Positions 25,949-34,722 of a stretch of 64,000 nt of DNA are shown here, one piece after another. Numbering within the stretch: position 1 is the stretch's first letter; each line of letters opens with the position of its first letter. Below the pieces are notes generated by a model. That model ran no database searches, had not been told where the DNA came from, and saw nothing but the letters and a program-made list of their open reading frames with translations. The stretch comes from Fodinibacter sp963800505 (GTDB lineage Bacteria; Actinomycetota; Actinomycetes; Actinomycetales; Dermatophilaceae), in the NCBI GenBank assembly GCA_963800505.1, contig CAWDBL010000006.1:75025-139024 (forward strand). The letters run 5' to 3'. The translations under genes were made by a program, and so were the position numbers.

Positions 25949-26073
25949 GGCACAAGCCTTTCACGGGGGAGGCGCGTACCCCCTGAACGTCCGGGACGCC
26001 CCCTTGGATTCCCCCGTTCGACGGCCGTCCGGCTGACGGCTCTGCTCCACCCCGGCCCCCCTCCCCCGACTCC

Positions 26074-26132
26074 GTGCGACCTACCTGCGGTTTCTCGGCC
26101 GGGGACGGGGCAGAACCGCACCCAAGTCGCAC
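26074..26132. repeat. Interrupted palindrome between PAC2 and hrpA genes
   Basis: The two-part inverted repeat GTGCGAC-N5-TGCGGTT and AACCGCA-N5-GTCGCAC encloses a 21-base GC-rich loop. Each 7-bp arm pairs perfectly, with equal 5-base internal bulges. It lies in the 229-bp spacer downstream of hrpA and upstream of the PAC2 gene (both minus strand). It could be a terminator of hrpA or a protein site. No gene is in this spacer. Confidence 0.5.
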
Positions 26133-26177
26133 GAGGTCGGGCAATGTCGGCGGCCGCGCGGGGCGGTGACGGCCGGC

Positions 26178-29100
26178 TCACCTGCCGCTGTCCGCCACCA
26201 CAGCGGCGATGGCGGACCGCACGCGCTTCTCGGAGACCGGCCCCGAGGTGCCGAGCGACTGGGCGAACAGGCTGACCCGCAGCTCCTCGACCATCCAGCC
26301 GATGTCGGTGACGTCGGACGCCGCCCGCCGGCTGGGGGGCAGTGACTCGAGGAGGTCGGCGTAGGCGGACTCCACGGCATCCACCTGCTCCTGGAGCACG
26401 GCCTCGCGCGGGTTGGTGGCGGCCCGCTCGGCGCGGTGCTGCATGGCCAGCAGGTAGCGCCGCACGTCGCGCAGCCGGGCGACCCCGGTGGCCGCGACGA
26501 AGCCGGGTCGCACCAGGCTGTCCAGCTGCGCGCGCACGTCGGCGCGGGTGGCCGCCGTGCGCGCCGAGGCCGCGCCCCGCTCCAGCGCCTCGAGGGTGCG
26601 GCGCACCCGCGCCGCGAGGGCGAGCACCGGCTCGACCGCCTCGACGACCACCAGCACCCGGGTCGCCGCGTGGGCGCGCACGGCGGCGAGCGCGGCAGCA
26701 TACGCCTCCTCGGTGCGCACCTCCCCCGGCACGTGCTCGGCGACGATGTCGTCGACGGCGGCGTCGAGGCAGTCCTGCAGCAGGGCCGGCACCGACCCGT
26801 GCGGGTTGTCGGCCAGGGCGAGCTTCTGGGCGTTGCTGAGCCGGGCGAGCACCCGCTTCCACGGCGCGGTCGTGTTGAGCAGGAGCAGGCGGCGCACCCC
26901 GCGGCGGTGCGCGGCCCGGGCGGCACCGCGGTCGGGCAGCACACGCAGCGCGACGCCGGTGCCCTCGTCGACCAGGGCCGGGTAGCCCTCGACGGTCAGG
27001 CCCCCCGCGCGTCCCTCGAAGGTCTCGGGCACGGTGCCGACCGACCACGTCGTCAGCCCGGTGCGCTCGAAGGAGGCACCGGCCTTGGCCATCCCGGCCC
27101 GCACCGCCCCACCTGCCGTGTCGCGGAGGGCGTCGAGGTCCTTCCCGCGGGCCACCACCCGCCCACCCGGGCCGTCGATGCTGAACGTGATGCGCAGGTG
27201 GTCGGGGACGCGCGAGAGGTCCCACTCCTCCGGCGGGATGCGGATGCCGGTGCGCTCGTGGAGCACCCGCGCCAGCTCGGCGGTCAAGGGGCCGCGGGCC
27301 GGGTCTGCGTCGGCCAGGGCGGCCATCGCGTGGTCGGGGGTCGGCACGAAGTGGCGGCGGGTGGCCTTGGGCAGCGACTTCAGCAGGGCGATCGCGAGGT
27401 CGTCGCGCAGGCCGGGCACCTGCCAGTCGAAGCCGTCGGACGTCACCCGGTTGAGCACGGCCACCGGCACGTGGACGGTGACGCCGTCGGCCGCGGCGCC
27501 CGGGGAGAACTGGTAGGTGACGTCGAGCTCGAGGTCCCCCTGCCGCCAGGTGCGCGGGTAGTCGGCCGCCGAGACCTGCTCGCCGGCTGCCGAGGTGAGG
27601 TCGTGCTCGGTGAGGGTGAGCAGGTCGGGGCGCCGGCGCCGCTCGCCCCGCCACCACCGGTCGAAGTGCCGCTCGGTGGGCACGTCGGGCGGGATGCGGG
27701 CGTCGTAGAACGCGAACAGCACCTCGTCGTCGACCACGATGTCGCGCCGTCGGGCCCGCTCCTCGAGGTCGGCGACCCGGGCGAGGGTGGCGGCGTTGCG
27801 TCTCCAGAAGTCGTGCTGCGGCTGCCAGTCGCCCTCGACGAAGGCGGAGCGGATGAAGATCTCGCGGGCCGCCTCGGCGTCGATCCGGGCGAACTGGATC
27901 GTGCGGTCGGTGACGAGGGGAACCCCGTAGAGCGTGACCCGCTCGGTGGCGACGGCGGCGCCGGCGCGGCGGCTCCAGCGCGGTTCGCTGACGGTGCGGG
28001 CGACGACGTGGGCGCCGACCTCCTCGGCCCACTCGGGCTCGATGGCGGCGTTGACCCGCGCCCAGAGCCGGCTCGTCTCGACCAGCTCGGCGGCCATCAC
28101 CAGGTCGGGCTGCTTGCGGAACAGCGCCGACCCGGGGCTGATCCCGAAGCGTGCACCGCGCGCCCCGGCATACTCGCGCTTGGCCTGGTCGCGGGCACCG
28201 ACGTGCGACAGCAGCCCGGCGAGCAGCGCCTTGTGGATGGTGTCCCAGTCGGGCTCGGCGTCGCGGGCGGAGGTGGCGACGTCGGGGTCGATGCGCACGG
28301 AGCGGCACGCTGAGCGCAGCTGAGCGTGCAGGTCCTGCCACTCGCGGATCCGCAGGTAGTGCAGGTACTCGGCCTTGCACGTGCGGCGAAAAGCGCTGTG
28401 CGACAGTTCTTTCTGCCGCTCCTTGAGGTAGAGCCAGAGTGTGTGGAGGGTCGCGAAGTCGGACCGCTCGTCCTTGAACCGGGCGTGCGACTGGTCGGCC
28501 TGCGCCTCCTTGTCCACCGGTCGCTCGCGCGGGTCCTGGATGGACAGCGCCGCGACGATGATGAGCACCTCCCGGGTGCAGCCGAGCCGGCCGGCCTCGA
28601 TGACCATCCGCCCCAGCCGCGGGTCGAGCGGCAGCCGGGCCAGGGTGCGACCGGATGCCGTGAGCCGGCGTCCGCGGCCGCGGTGCCGCCCGCGGCCGGG
28701 CTCGTCGGTGGCGAAGGCCCCGAGCTCCTCGAGCAGCCGCACCCCGTCGGCGACCTGCCGCTCATCGGGCGGGTCGACGAAGGGGAAGCGCGCGACGTCA
28801 CCGAGCCCGAGGGACGTCATCTGCAGGATGACCGCGGCGAGCGAGGTGCGTTGGATCTCCGGCTCGGTGAACTCGGGCCGGGCCTCGAAGTCCTCCTCGG
28901 AGTACAGCCGGATGCACACGCCGGGGGCCACCCGGCCGCACCGCCCGGCGCGCTGGGCCGCGCTGGCCCGGCTGACCGGCTCGATCGGGAGGCGCTGCAC
29001 CTTGGTGCGCTGGCTGTAGCGGGAGATGCGGGCGGTGCCGGTGTCGACCACGTAGCCGATGCCGGGGACGGTCAAGGAGGTCTCGGCGACGTTGGTGGCC

Positions 29101-30023
29101 AGGATGATCCGCCGGCCGCCGCCGCGGTGGAACACCCGGTGCTGCTCGGCGGCGGAGAGCCGGGCGAACAGCGGGAGCACCTCGGTGTTGGGCAGCTTCA
29201 GGGCGTTGAGGGCATCGGCGGCGTCGCGGATCTCGCGCTCCCCGGAGAAGAACGCCAGGATGTCGGTCGCCTCCGGGCTCGGCGGCGCCTCGGTCCACAG
29301 CTCCTCGACCGCCTCCACCACACCGGTCACCTGGTCGCGCTCGGCGACGACGTGACGCCCGTCGGGGTGCAGCTCGACGAGCGGCCGGTAGCGCAGCTCG
29401 ACCGGGTAGGTGCGCCCGGAGACCTCGATGACGGGCACCTCACGCACCACCTGGCCGCGTTCGTCGGTGGCGAAGTGCGTCGCGAACCGCACCGGGTCGA
29501 TCGTCGCCGAGGTGACCACCACCTTCAGGTCCGGCCTGCGGGGCAGCAGCTGCTTGAGGTAGCCCAGGATGAAGTCGATGTTGAGCGACCGCTCGTGCGC
29601 CTCGTCGATGATGATCGTGTCGTAGCGCCGAAGGTCGCGGTCGCGCTGCATCTCGGCGAGCAGGATGCCGTCGGTCATCACCTTCAGCCGGGTCGCGTCG
29701 CTGCTGTGGTCGGTGAACCGCACCTGATAGCCCACGAGCTCGCCGAGCTCGACCTGCATCTCCTCGGCGATCCGCTCGGCCACCGCCCGGGCTGCGATCC
29801 GTCTCGGCTGGGTGTGGCCGATCTGGCCGGCTCCCCCGCGACCGAGCTCGAGGCACATCTTGGGCAGCTGGGTCGTCTTGCCGGAGCCGGTCTCACCTGC
29901 GACGACGACCACCTGGTGGTCGCGCAGCGCCGCGAGGATGTCGTCACGGCGCTCGACGACGGGCAGGTGCTCGGGATACCTCAGCCGGGCAGGGTCGACG
30001 ACGTCGACGGGCTGGGCGGGCAT
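26178..30023 (-). CDS. hrpA: ATP-dependent RNA helicase HrpA
   Basis: DEAH-box RNA helicase of 1281 residues, the usual HrpA length. Walker A GETGSGKT is at 43-50, TQPRR near 71-75, DEAH at 140-143, SAT in VVTSATIDP near 170, and QRAGRCGR closes RecA domain 2. Winged-helix, ratchet and OB regions follow, then the long HrpA-specific DUF3418 C-terminus. The ATG at 30023 is chosen although the frame runs open to about 30230. A TATCCT hexamer lies seven bases before the ATG, as in a leaderless promoter. HrpA homologues act in mRNA processing and rescue of stalled ribosomes. Confidence 0.95.
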   Translation of the reverse strand: MPAQPVDVVDPARLRYPEHLPVVERRDDILAALRDHQVVVVAGETGSGKTTQLPKMCLELGRGGAGQIGHTQPRRIAARAVAERIAEEMQVELGELVGYQVRFTDHSSDATRLKVMTDGILLAEMQRDRDLRRYDTIIIDEAHERSLNIDFILGYLKQLLPRRPDLKVVVTSATIDPVRFATHFATDERGQVVREVPVIEVSGRTYPVELRYRPLVELHPDGRHVVAERDQVTGVVEAVEELWTEAPPSPEATDILAFFSGEREIRDAADALNALKLPNTEVLPLFARLSAAEQHRVFHRGGGRRIILATNVAETSLTVPGIGYVVDTGTARISRYSQRTKVQRLPIEPVSRASAAQRAGRCGRVAPGVCIRLYSEEDFEARPEFTEPEIQRTSLAAVILQMTSLGLGDVARFPFVDPPDERQVADGVRLLEELGAFATDEPGRGRHRGRGRRLTASGRTLARLPLDPRLGRMVIEAGRLGCTREVLIIVAALSIQDPRERPVDKEAQADQSHARFKDERSDFATLHTLWLYLKERQKELSHSAFRRTCKAEYLHYLRIREWQDLHAQLRSACRSVRIDPDVATSARDAEPDWDTIHKALLAGLLSHVGARDQAKREYAGARGARFGISPGSALFRKQPDLVMAAELVETSRLWARVNAAIEPEWAEEVGAHVVARTVSEPRWSRRAGAAVATERVTLYGVPLVTDRTIQFARIDAEAAREIFIRSAFVEGDWQPQHDFWRRNAATLARVADLEERARRRDIVVDDEVLFAFYDARIPPDVPTERHFDRWWRGERRRRPDLLTLTEHDLTSAAGEQVSAADYPRTWRQGDLELDVTYQFSPGAAADGVTVHVPVAVLNRVTSDGFDWQVPGLRDDLAIALLKSLPKATRRHFVPTPDHAMAALADADPARGPLTAELARVLHERTGIRIPPEEWDLSRVPDHLRITFSIDGPGGRVVARGKDLDALRDTAGGAVRAGMAKAGASFERTGLTTWSVGTVPETFEGRAGGLTVEGYPALVDEGTGVALRVLPDRGAARAAHRRGVRRLLLLNTTAPWKRVLARLSNAQKLALADNPHGSVPALLQDCLDAAVDDIVAEHVPGEVRTEEAYAAALAAVRAHAATRVLVVVEAVEPVLALAARVRRTLEALERGAASARTAATRADVRAQLDSLVRPGFVAATGVARLRDVRRYLLAMQHRAERAATNPREAVLQEQVDAVESAYADLLESLPPSRRAASDVTDIGWMVEELRVSLFAQSLGTSGPVSEKRVRSAIAAVVADSGR

Positions 30024-30053
30024 GGCGCCAAGGATAGGTCGGCCCGGTGCAGC

Positions 30054-30148
30054 CACCCGACCGGTTATCGGCTGGTATTGCGGATGCAGCCATCCCCTCG
30101 GCCCACCCGGAGACGCCGTGAACCAGCACGGGCACCCGACCGGTTGTC
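30054..30148. repeat. Pair of direct repeats upstream of hrpA
   Basis: CACCCGACCGGTTATC at 30054-30069 and CACCCGACCGGTTGTC at 30133-30148 differ at one base and are 79 bp apart. They lie in the 190-bp spacer between hrpA and the WXG-like gene. They may be sites for a regulator or a small duplication. Confidence 0.45.
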
Positions 30149-30213
30149 CGCCGGCACCGCTCATCGGCGCCCAGGGCAACGTCCGACGCAGTGGGGCTGC
30201 GCTGCCCGCTCGT

Positions 30214-31425
30214 TCACCGCACATTCCCACCCCCCTCGGTGGGCTCGGTGCGGGGCTTGACGGTCTTTCTCGTCACCTCGAGCGTGGTGCCGGCGGCGTA
30301 CATCCGCTGCGCCTGCGGCCCGTTGGCCGTCGCCAGCCGCCAGTTGTCGAGGAAGGCCCGGTCGACCCGCTGACGGGCGGCCGTGTTGACCCCAAGAGCA
30401 GCCCGGCGCGCCCCGGACCTCAGCTGGGCCCTCATCGCTGGGATCGTCAGCCCAGCCCCGGCGCCCGCCACCGACCGTGGCGCCGGGCCACCGAGGAGCG
30501 AGCTGGCCGTGCCTCGCGCCGGGGGCACCCGGAACGACGCCCGCAGCGCGTCGCGCCGGGCCCGTGCATCGTGCACGGCCCCGCGAGCCACTCGCTGCGC
30601 CGCGGTCAGCCGACCCGTGGACACGATGCCGTCGGCGGTGCGCCGCGCGCCGATGGTCGCACCGGTGCGCAGCGCCCCGCCCAGCGCGCCGGTGGCCGCG
30701 AGCCCGGCATCCGTGGCGAACTGCCTGGCATCGCCCTCTCCGTAGGCGACGAGCAGGGTGGCATCGGCGGCGACGGCAGCGGCATCGGCCACCGCGACGA
30801 CCGGCTTCAGCTCGGGGACCACCGTGGCGACCTGGCCGAGGGCCGCCACGTCGTGCCCGGCAGTGCTCACCCCCACGAGCACGCGGTAGGGCAGGTCGTC
30901 GGCGAGGCCGTCGACCGTCAGCGACCTCAGGACCGCCGCGCAGCGCGCGTCAGCCTCCCGGAACCGCTCGGCCGCCGCAGCGTGGCGCGCCCGCGCCAGC
31001 TGCTGCGCCTCCACCTGGTCGACCTGCAGGTGGCGCACGACGAGCAGGTCGGGGTCGTCCTCCCGCCGGCCGGCAGCGCACAGGGCCACCGCGCGGTCCT
31101 CGAGCACGGCATACGCGTGCTCCGCCTCGTCGAGGTCGAGCACCGCTGCTGACACGACGACCTGCGCCTCCGCCATCGCGTTGGCAAGCGCCCGAAGCGG
31201 CGCCGCGGACCCACCGAGGCGGGCGGCGACGGCATCCAGCACGGGGGCGACCTCACGAAGCCGCGCCCCGAAGGCGTCACCGGCCGGGCCGTCCCAGGTG
31301 GCGCCGTCGCGCAGCCGGGCCAGCACCCCGGCGAGGGCGGCCAGCCGCTGGGCCGTGCCAGTGAGGCGGTCGGCCAGCAGCCGGACCGCGCCAGGGTCGC
31401 CGGCAAGGGGCGGCAGGCCGCTCAC
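30214..31425 (-). CDS. Putative type VII secretion (WXG-like) large protein
   Basis: 403 residues. The N-terminal about 115 residues form a predicted helical hairpin with a WXG-type turn, TWDGPAGDAFGARL (W44), as in actinobacterial putative T7SS-secreted proteins. A long Ala-rich helical middle with coiled-coil character follows, containing the segment LPYRVLVGVSTAGHDVAALG. The C-terminal 120 residues are basic (RARRDALRASFRVPPARG, RSGARRAALGVNTAARQR) and match no toxin fold I know. The GTG start overlaps the preceding small gene's stop as GTGA. No secretion machinery (EccC, EccD) is in the window, so export is inferred only from family resemblance. Confidence 0.6.
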   Translation of the reverse strand: MSGLPPLAGDPGAVRLLADRLTGTAQRLAALAGVLARLRDGATWDGPAGDAFGARLREVAPVLDAVAARLGGSAAPLRALANAMAEAQVVVSAAVLDLDEAEHAYAVLEDRAVALCAAGRREDDPDLLVVRHLQVDQVEAQQLARARHAAAAERFREADARCAAVLRSLTVDGLADDLPYRVLVGVSTAGHDVAALGQVATVVPELKPVVAVADAAAVAADATLLVAYGEGDARQFATDAGLAATGALGGALRTGATIGARRTADGIVSTGRLTAAQRVARGAVHDARARRDALRASFRVPPARGTASSLLGGPAPRSVAGAGAGLTIPAMRAQLRSGARRAALGVNTAARQRVDRAFLDNWRLATANGPQAQRMYAAGTTLEVTRKTVKPRTEPTEGGGNVR

Positions 31426-31709
31426 CACGACCCCCCGAACAGCGATCGCGAGACCCCGCCCTCGGTGTCGAGGTAGAGCGAGCCGGCGTCGACGGCCGCG
31501 CCACCGAGCCCGACCAGTGACTCCCCCAGCGCCAGGCGCACGTGCCGCCACCCGCCGAGCAGCTCCTCGACCGCCGGGCCCGACTCACCCGGGCCCAGTG
31601 CCCACCGCTCGGCCGCGGGGTCGCCCATGTCGAGGAGGTCGGCCCCGGTCTCGGTGAGGGCGACCCCCAGCTCGGCCACCTCGGCGGCGTTGACCCGGAT
31701 CGTCGTCAT
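31422..31709 (-). CDS. Small WXG100-superfamily-like protein
   Basis: 95 residues starting MTTIRVNAAEVAELG, with two predicted helices separated by a turn around GGWRHVRLALGES. The size, the helical hairpin and the translational coupling to a WXG-containing large protein suggest an ESX-type small partner. The canonical central W-x-G is not clearly present, so the assignment is tentative. A TAGCGT hexamer lies six bases before the ATG, fitting a leaderless transcript for the two-gene unit. Confidence 0.55.
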   Translation of the reverse strand: MTTIRVNAAEVAELGVALTETGADLLDMGDPAAERWALGPGESGPAVEELLGGWRHVRLALGESLVGLGGAAVDAGSLYLDTEGGVSRSLFGGSW

Positions 31710-31855
31710 GGCCCAACGCTAGGCATCGGCGACGACACAGCTGCGAAGTTATCCACAGGCCCGTACCACCGGCCCGAGGGCCCGGAAACGCAGCGACCGG
31801 CCGCCCCTGGCACCAGGGACGGCCGGTCACGGACCGGGCCGGACGCCGCGATCGG

Positions 31856-33244
31856 CTAGACGCCGGCGCCGGCGAGGTCGGCCGGCTGCTCGAGGCCGAG
31901 CCCCTCGTCCGAGGACCCCTCACCGGAGCCCTTCGCCGCGGCGAACCCGGCGTCGAGGTCGGCGATGATGTCCTGGATCGACTCGATGCCGACGGCCAGC
32001 CGCACCAGGCCGGGCGTGACGCCGGCTGCGAGCCGGTCCTCGTCGCCGCCCTGGCTGTGCGTCGTCGATGCCGGGTGGATCGCCAGCGAGCGCACGTCGC
32101 CGATGTTGGCGACATGGCTGTGCAGCGACAGGCCCTCGACGAAGCGCTGCCCCGCCTCGAGCCCACCGGAGATCTCGAACGCGAGCACCGCACCGGCACC
32201 CTTGGGCGCGTACTTGTCGGCCAGCGCCTTGCTCGGGCTGCTGTCGAGCGACGCCCAGCGCACCGACTCCACCTGCGGGTGCGCCTCGAGGTACTCGGCC
32301 ACCTTGCGGGCGTTCTCGATGTGCCGCTCCACCCGCAGGCTGAGCGTCTCGACGCCCTGCGCGATGAGGAACGCGTTGAACGGCGAGATCGCCGAGCCGA
32401 GGTCGCGCAGCAGCTGCACGCGGGCCTTGAGGATGTAGGCGAGGTTGGCCCCGAGGGCTCCCCCGACGCCGAGGTCGCGCGCGAACACCAGCCCGTGGTA
32501 GCTCTCTTCGGGCGTGTTGTAGTTCGGGTACTTCTCCGGGTCCTGGCCGTAGTCGAACGTGCCGCCGTCGACGATCACGCCGGCGATCGAGGTGCCGTGG
32601 CCGCCGAGGTACTTCGTCGCCGAGTGGATGACGACGTCGGCGCCGTGCTCGAGCGGGCGGATCAGGTAGGGGGTCGCGATCGTGTTGTCGACGACGAGCG
32701 GCACGCCCACCTCGTGGGCCACACCGGCGACCCCGGCGATGTCGAGCACGATCGCCTTGGGGTTGGCGATGGTCTCGGCGAAGAACGCCTTGGTGTTGGG
32801 CCGCACCGCGGCGCGCCAGGCCTCGAGGTCGTCCTGGTCCTCGACGAAGGTGACGTCGATGCCGAGCTTTGTGAAGGTGAACTTCAGCAGGTTCACGGTG
32901 CCGCCGTAGAGCGCGCTGCTGGAGACGATGTGGTCACCGGCCTCGGCGATGTTGAGCAGGCCGATCGTCGTGGCGGCCTGGCCCGACGACACGAGCAGGG
33001 CGGCGAGCCCACCCTCGAGCGCGGCGATCCGCTGCTCCACGGCATCCTGCGTCGGGTTCATGATCCGGGTGTAGATGTTCCCGAACTCCTTGAGCGCGAA
33101 CAGGTTCGCCGCGTGCGCGGTGTCGTTGAAGACGTAGGACGTCGTCTGGTAGATCGGCAGCGCCCGGGCGCCCGTGGCGCTGTCGGGCACCTGCCCGGCG
33201 TGGACCTGCGTGGTCTCGAAGCCCCACTGCGAGGGGTCGGTCAT
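31856..33244 (-). CDS. metY: O-acetylhomoserine sulfhydrylase MetY
   Basis: PLP enzyme that makes homocysteine directly from O-acetylhomoserine and sulfide. It has 462 residues. Cys/Met-metabolism family features are LPIYQTTSYVF, YTRIMNPTQDAVEQRIA, SSGQAA, VDNTIATPYL, and the PLP lysine K211 in HSATKYLGGHGTS. The long C-terminal substrate domain and length above 430 residues favour MetY over cystathionine gamma-synthase. The ATG at 33244 has AGGGAG upstream. Regulation is by the SAM-IV riboswitch at 33360-33438. It partners functionally with metX, 11 kb away. Confidence 0.93.
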   Translation of the reverse strand: MTDPSQWGFETTQVHAGQVPDSATGARALPIYQTTSYVFNDTAHAANLFALKEFGNIYTRIMNPTQDAVEQRIAALEGGLAALLVSSGQAATTIGLLNIAEAGDHIVSSSALYGGTVNLLKFTFTKLGIDVTFVEDQDDLEAWRAAVRPNTKAFFAETIANPKAIVLDIAGVAGVAHEVGVPLVVDNTIATPYLIRPLEHGADVVIHSATKYLGGHGTSIAGVIVDGGTFDYGQDPEKYPNYNTPEESYHGLVFARDLGVGGALGANLAYILKARVQLLRDLGSAISPFNAFLIAQGVETLSLRVERHIENARKVAEYLEAHPQVESVRWASLDSSPSKALADKYAPKGAGAVLAFEISGGLEAGQRFVEGLSLHSHVANIGDVRSLAIHPASTTHSQGGDEDRLAAGVTPGLVRLAVGIESIQDIIADLDAGFAAAKGSGEGSSDEGLGLEQPADLAGAGV

Positions 33245-33359
33245 CGGTGTCTCCCTGAGTTCTGGTGTGCCGGGAGGAACCGCCCGGCACACGTCATACG
33301 TGGCCTGCGGGGCTACCGGAAGCAGTCCCGCGCTTGCGCCCGGCGGATGCCGTGCGCCA

Positions 33360-33438
33360 GGTCTTCACCCGGGGCACCCCACCGCGGTTGGAGGGTTGCC
33401 GGCCAGCGAGCCGGGGCTTGTCGCTGACACTCATGACC
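33360..33438 (-). ncRNA. SAM-IV riboswitch upstream of metY
   Basis: On the minus strand it begins GGTCATGAGTGTCAGCGAC and ends GGGTGAAGACC. The CAAGCCCCGGCTCGCTGG hairpin, GGCAACCCTCC and GGTGGGGTGCCCCGGGTGA blocks match the metX copy base for base at all conserved positions, while stems show compensating changes. This is expected of a functional SAM-IV aptamer. The 115 bp between it and the ATG hold the expression platform. The surrounding 353-bp spacer (33245-33597) contains no gene. Confidence 0.92.
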
Positions 33439-33445
33439 TGCGGTG

Positions 33446-33451
33446 AATATA
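33446..33451 (-). promoter_or_regulatory. -10 element of the metY riboswitch transcript
   Basis: TATATT lies seven bases before the first G of the SAM-IV element on the minus strand. A GTGACC with 18-base spacing is a plausible -35. This places the transcription start at the 5' edge of the aptamer, which supports the riboswitch boundary. Confidence 0.65.
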
Positions 33452-33597
33452 CAGACGCGGCGGGATGCCGGTCACCCCCTCCCCCCGCTCGTCTCACCCC
33501 CCGAACCTCCGACTCTGTGCGGATTTCCCCCGCCCCGGCGCCCGAAACCGGTCCCCCGGGCGTCGGGGATCCGCAAGGAGTCGGGAAGGATGGGGAC

Positions 33598-34644
33598 ATG
33601 ACCTTCCACGCTGACGAGTACCAGGCCGCTGCAGGACGCTACGAGGCCGGGATGCCGTACCGCCGGGTCGGGCGCTCGGGCCTCGACCTTCCCGCCGTGT
33701 CGCTGGGCCTGTGGCACAACTTCGGTGACGACGTGCCGCTCGAGCGCCAGCAGGCGACCCTGCGCCGCGCGTTCGACCGGGGCGTCACCCACTTCGACCT
33801 TGCGAACAACTACGGCCCGCCCTACGGCTCGGCCGAGCGCAACTTCGGCAGCATCTTTGCGCGCGACTTCCGGCCCTACCGCGACGAGCTGATCATCTCG
33901 AGCAAGGCCGGCTACGACATGTGGCCCGGGCCGTACGGCCAGGGCGGCGGCTCCCGCAAGTACCTGATCGCCTCGTGCGACCAGTCCCTGGGCCGGCTGG
34001 GGCTGGACTACGTCGACATCTTCTACAGCCACCGCTTCGACGAGACCACGCCGCTCGAGGAGACGATGGGCGCGCTCGACACGATCGTCCGCTCGGGGCG
34101 GGCGCTGTACGTCGGCATCTCGTCGTACTCCGGCCCGCGCACCCGCGAGGCCGTCGAGATCGCGCGGTCGCTCGGCACCCCGCTGCTCATCCACCAGCCG
34201 TCGTACTCGATGCTCAACCGCTGGATCGAGGAAGACCTCCTCGACGCCGTCGGCGAGACCGGCCTCGGCCTGATCGCGTTCTCCCCCCTCGCGCAGGGCA
34301 TGCTCACCAACAAGTACCTCAAGGGCATCCCTGCGGGTTCGCGTGCGGCACAGGGCAAGTCGCTCGACCCGTCGCTGCTAACCGACGCGTCGCTCAAGCA
34401 CGTGCGGGCGCTCGACCGGATGGCGAAGGCCCGTGGCCAGTCCCTGGCGCAGATGGCCCTGGCCTGGGCGCTGCGCGACGAGCGGGTCACCTCGGTGCTC
34501 ATCGGCGCCTCATCGGTCGAGCAGCTCGACAACAGCCTGGATGCCGTGAACAACCTGGAGTTCAGCGCCGAGGAGCTCGCCAAGATCGACAAGCACGCCG
34601 TCGACGCGGGCATCAACTTGTGGAAGACCTCGAGCGACCACTGA
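33598..34644 (+). CDS. mgrA: Aldo/keto reductase (L-glyceraldehyde-3-phosphate reductase type)
   Basis: NADPH-dependent aldo/keto reductase of 348 residues, resembling E. coli YghZ, which detoxifies L-glyceraldehyde 3-phosphate and methylglyoxal. The catalytic tetrad is visible: Asp and Tyr in FDLANNYGPPYG, Lys in ISSKAGYDMWPG, His in FYSHRFDET. The WPGPYG and GSRKYLIAS segments are typical of this subgroup. The ATG at 33598 has GGAAGG seven bases upstream; the open frame above it covers the riboswitch region and is not coding. It lies 78 bp before a Ddn-like gene on the same strand. Confidence 0.9.
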   Translation: MTFHADEYQAAAGRYEAGMPYRRVGRSGLDLPAVSLGLWHNFGDDVPLERQQATLRRAFDRGVTHFDLANNYGPPYGSAERNFGSIFARDFRPYRDELIISSKAGYDMWPGPYGQGGGSRKYLIASCDQSLGRLGLDYVDIFYSHRFDETTPLEETMGALDTIVRSGRALYVGISSYSGPRTREAVEIARSLGTPLLIHQPSYSMLNRWIEEDLLDAVGETGLGLIAFSPLAQGMLTNKYLKGIPAGSRAAQGKSLDPSLLTDASLKHVRALDRMAKARGQSLAQMALAWALRDERVTSVLIGASSVEQLDNSLDAVNNLEFSAEELAKIDKHAVDAGINLWKTSSDH

Positions 34645-34722
34645 GTTCTTCCTGAGCGAACCGTCGGCCCGACGAGGGGCGGCGGTCCCTACCGAGATCC
34701 CACCACCCCGAGGAGATCACCC

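Noticed and set aside
25732..28380. Open frame of 882 codons on the minus strand inside hrpA and the PAC2 gene
   Set aside because: Same strand as hrpA but a different frame; Arg/Pro/His-rich, and it crosses a real intergenic region. HrpA motifs lie in the other frame.
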